A model generated the notes under the pieces. The model was not told the DNA's origin, ran no database searches, and worked only from the letters and a program-made list of their open reading frames with translations. DNA of 64,000 nt from Gari tellinella (lineage: Eukaryota > Mollusca > Bivalvia > Cardiida > Psammobiidae), in NCBI GenBank assembly GCA_922989275.2, contig OV277868.1, positions 52,388,216 through 52,452,215 on the forward strand. Reading direction: 5' to 3'. The translations under genes and the position numbers were made by a program. Positions 62,560 to 64,000 of the stretch are shown in pieces (within the stretch, counting starts at the first letter, position 1; each line of letters begins with the position of its first letter).

Positions 62560-63055
62560 TGACCTCGTGATGTAACGACATAGCAAAAACAACAAACAAC
62601 AGGATTTAGCCGTTAAATATACGCTAAATCACTATCGTTAAATTATCCGATGCCTGCCAAATTCATATCATTTCACCATCCGAATGTAGGTACTGTCCGA
62701 ATGTTGTCCGGAAAATTAAAATTACTTTCACAGACCGTTTTGAGTGTTATAAACACTCTCAACGGCCGGTGATTTTTATCCTTTCTTCTTTTAAACATTT
62801 CCGATCAAACGTGAATACAGAATTCCAAAGCAGAGCTTTGGATTCGTGTGAAATACAACGCATTTTTTGACAGCGTTCGACTCAGAGTTGTCTTTCATCT
62901 TTTTGGGTCTAGTATAAAAGCGACAGTCCCGCAAAGTGTTTTAAAACATGCATTTTTCAACTTACGATCGGCTTGGGCTTCGTGTTGAATCGTCAGTAGT
63001 GGAAACAACACGAAAACAGCGTTAAAAGTGCACTCTCGGCGAAGATAAGAAATTT
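62560..63055 (-). promoter_or_regulatory. CpG-richer segment with a minus-strand splice donor
   Basis: CpG is raised compared with the flanks. On the minus strand AAGCCGATC|GTAAGTTG (exon side ending at 62966) is a consensus donor, preceded by about 85 bp of open CpG-containing sequence. It could be a noncoding first exon for the septin or another minus-strand gene. Support is limited to base composition and the donor. Confidence 0.3.
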
Positions 63056-63386
63056 CTTAACTTTTTAAGATGGCGGTGACCGTCCTTAAAGTTAAGGAGA
63101 AAATATCGCATATTTAAGAAATTTCTTAACTTAATATGCTACTGGAATAACACTTAAGAAATTTCTTATTTATAAGGGAAAAATCAGTGGATTTAAGGAG
63201 AAACTTTTCAACTTAAGATTTATTTTTATCTTAAGATGCTACTGGAATACGGCCCCTGGTATAGATTGATAATATTTGGCATTAATTATCACCCTATTAA
63301 AAGTTGGTTACAACATAGTTATAATAGGGCATCCCCTACAGTCATTTCTTCCTTTAACTATCAGTTTTAATAAGCAGCCACCTGTC

Positions 63387-63637
63387 TTAACCCTTTCCTC
63401 CCTAGGCCCGCATATTGGCGTTGTTTTCAAACAGTGTACATGTGAAAAGTACACTTGTCCTGTACAAACAGTGAAGACCCAGATCAGAGGGCTCCGAAAG
63501 GAGCCCTCTGATCAGGGTCTTCACTGTTTGTCATAATTCAAAACATTGACGAAAACAACCCTTAAAAGTCAGAAATGGACCAGACTAAAATGGAAACTGG
63601 AATTGTCCATTTAAAGTTTCAGGGAGGAAAGGGTTAA
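63387..63637. mobile_element. Complete T3 MITE
   Basis: TTAACCCTTTCCTCCCTAGG to GGGAGGAAAGGGTTAA, core B hairpin perfect (GGGCTCCGAAAGGAGCCC tip). Confidence 0.82.
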
Positions 63638-63866
63638 ACACTGAAAACAAGTTTAGATGGAAAGGGTACCAGTCAGCAAAGGGCTTAATAGAATTGGTGA
63701 CAAATAGTTAATAGGACCCCTCTGGGTCCTGGCAGCAATTACACGTCCAATCTAATGCATGTGATTCATGAAGGCACAAATCAATGGCTATGTTATATTA
63801 CTCATTGATCAGGATATAATGACAAGACATGACTGTGAGAATGCAACATGCACAGTTCCCACGATA

Positions 63867-64000
63867 CTGGGCTCTAGATAAGGGGAATATTTTGAAAACT
63901 AAAATCTGCATTCCTGCATTAAACCCTATGGTTTTACTTAATTCTCATTAGAATCCTCTCGAAGAGACGATTCTAAAGAGTAGAAACACCATAGTGGTGC
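63867..64000. mobile_element. H1 MITE cut by the window edge
   Basis: CTGGGCTCTAGATAAGGGGA at the left; core C palindrome around GAATCCTCTCGAAGAGACGA; continues past the end. Confidence 0.65.

Larger units (their letters stand above)
56312..63256. mobile_element. 6.9-kb segment bounded by inverted repeats GGGGCCGTATTCCAGTAGCA
   Basis: Left GGGGCCGTATTCCAGTAGCA then TCTTAAGTTT; the right end is its exact complement over 27 bases. Inside both ends, blocks of AAGAAATTTCTTA and a second TATTCCAGTAGC- or TTCCAGTAGC-like word recur (56411, 63150), so the terminal repeats are compound. CpG-rich promoter-like DNA lies just inside each end. It may be one large transposon, or two separate MITEs of the same family in opposite directions; no transposase domain was found and no target duplication is obvious. 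Confidence 0.5.

Overview
The window looks like nuclear DNA from a bivalve mollusc. It has spliced genes with GT-AG introns and no bacterial-type gene density. It is packed with short palindromic DNA transposons (MITEs) and carries three long repeats of the bivalve 'pearl' (Helentron-associated) type: tandem cores of about 150-300 bp, one or two with an ACGG microsatellite, and a terminal hairpin. Species cannot be read from the sequence.

Two genes are well supported and converge. (1) At 39-1971 (+) lies a UPF0046/MPPED-type metallophosphoesterase in two visible exons. Its reading frame is broken once, near 566-601. Its last codons and stop resemble one arm of a MITE. (2) At 18643-49708 (-) lie nine exons of a septin of the SEPT2 group. 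All nine join in phase with GT-AG introns and give 331 residues from the P-loop to the C-terminal coiled coil. The exon(s) encoding the N-terminus before the P-loop were not found and probably lie beyond the right edge. Two further short exon-like segments (59535-59602, -; 60400-60544, +) have good acceptors and terminal stops but no family I recognise. A decayed LINE reverse-transcriptase C-terminus lies at 30413-30697 (+).

Most of the rest is non-autonomous transposons, named here as follows. T1: TTAA-flanked, ends CCCATTACCCCATAG. T2: TTAA, ends CCCTTAGCCTGCCAG (piggyBac-like ends). T3: TTAA, ends CCCTTTGAACCCTAG at one side and AGGGAGGAAAGAG at the other. T4 and T5: other TTAA types. M1: CAGTGGAGAA, TA target. 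M2: CAGTARAACC, TA target. H1: CAGGGCTCCAGATAAG, 6-8 bp target duplications. H2: CAGGGCTGCCATTT, 6 bp duplications. H3: CAGGGTTCGACATT, 5 bp duplication. Only three kinds of central hairpin recur across these end types. Core A is built on CTGAAAGTAAAGCAGAA. Core B is built on GCAAACAGT..GATCAGA. Core C is built on TTACTACTCATTAGAATCG.

Layout: 0-2 kb phosphoesterase; 2.5-5 kb a 2.5-kb inverted-repeat element; 5.9-6.2 kb an orphan CpG-rich promoter-like patch; 6.3-14.2 kb MITEs; 14.7-17.7 kb two pearl-like elements; 18.6-49.7 kb septin, its introns filled with MITEs, a minisatellite at one splice acceptor and several nested insertions; 49.9-56.3 kb MITEs; 56.3-63.3 kb a segment bounded by an inverted terminal-repeat pair and holding a third pearl-like element, two unassigned exon-like segments, and a cluster of tRNA-derived repeats. 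The most notable observations are the reuse of the same hairpin cores in transposons with unrelated ends, insertion of TTAA elements into the TTAA at the tip of other elements' hairpins, and a minisatellite that multiplies a septin 3' splice site about ten times.
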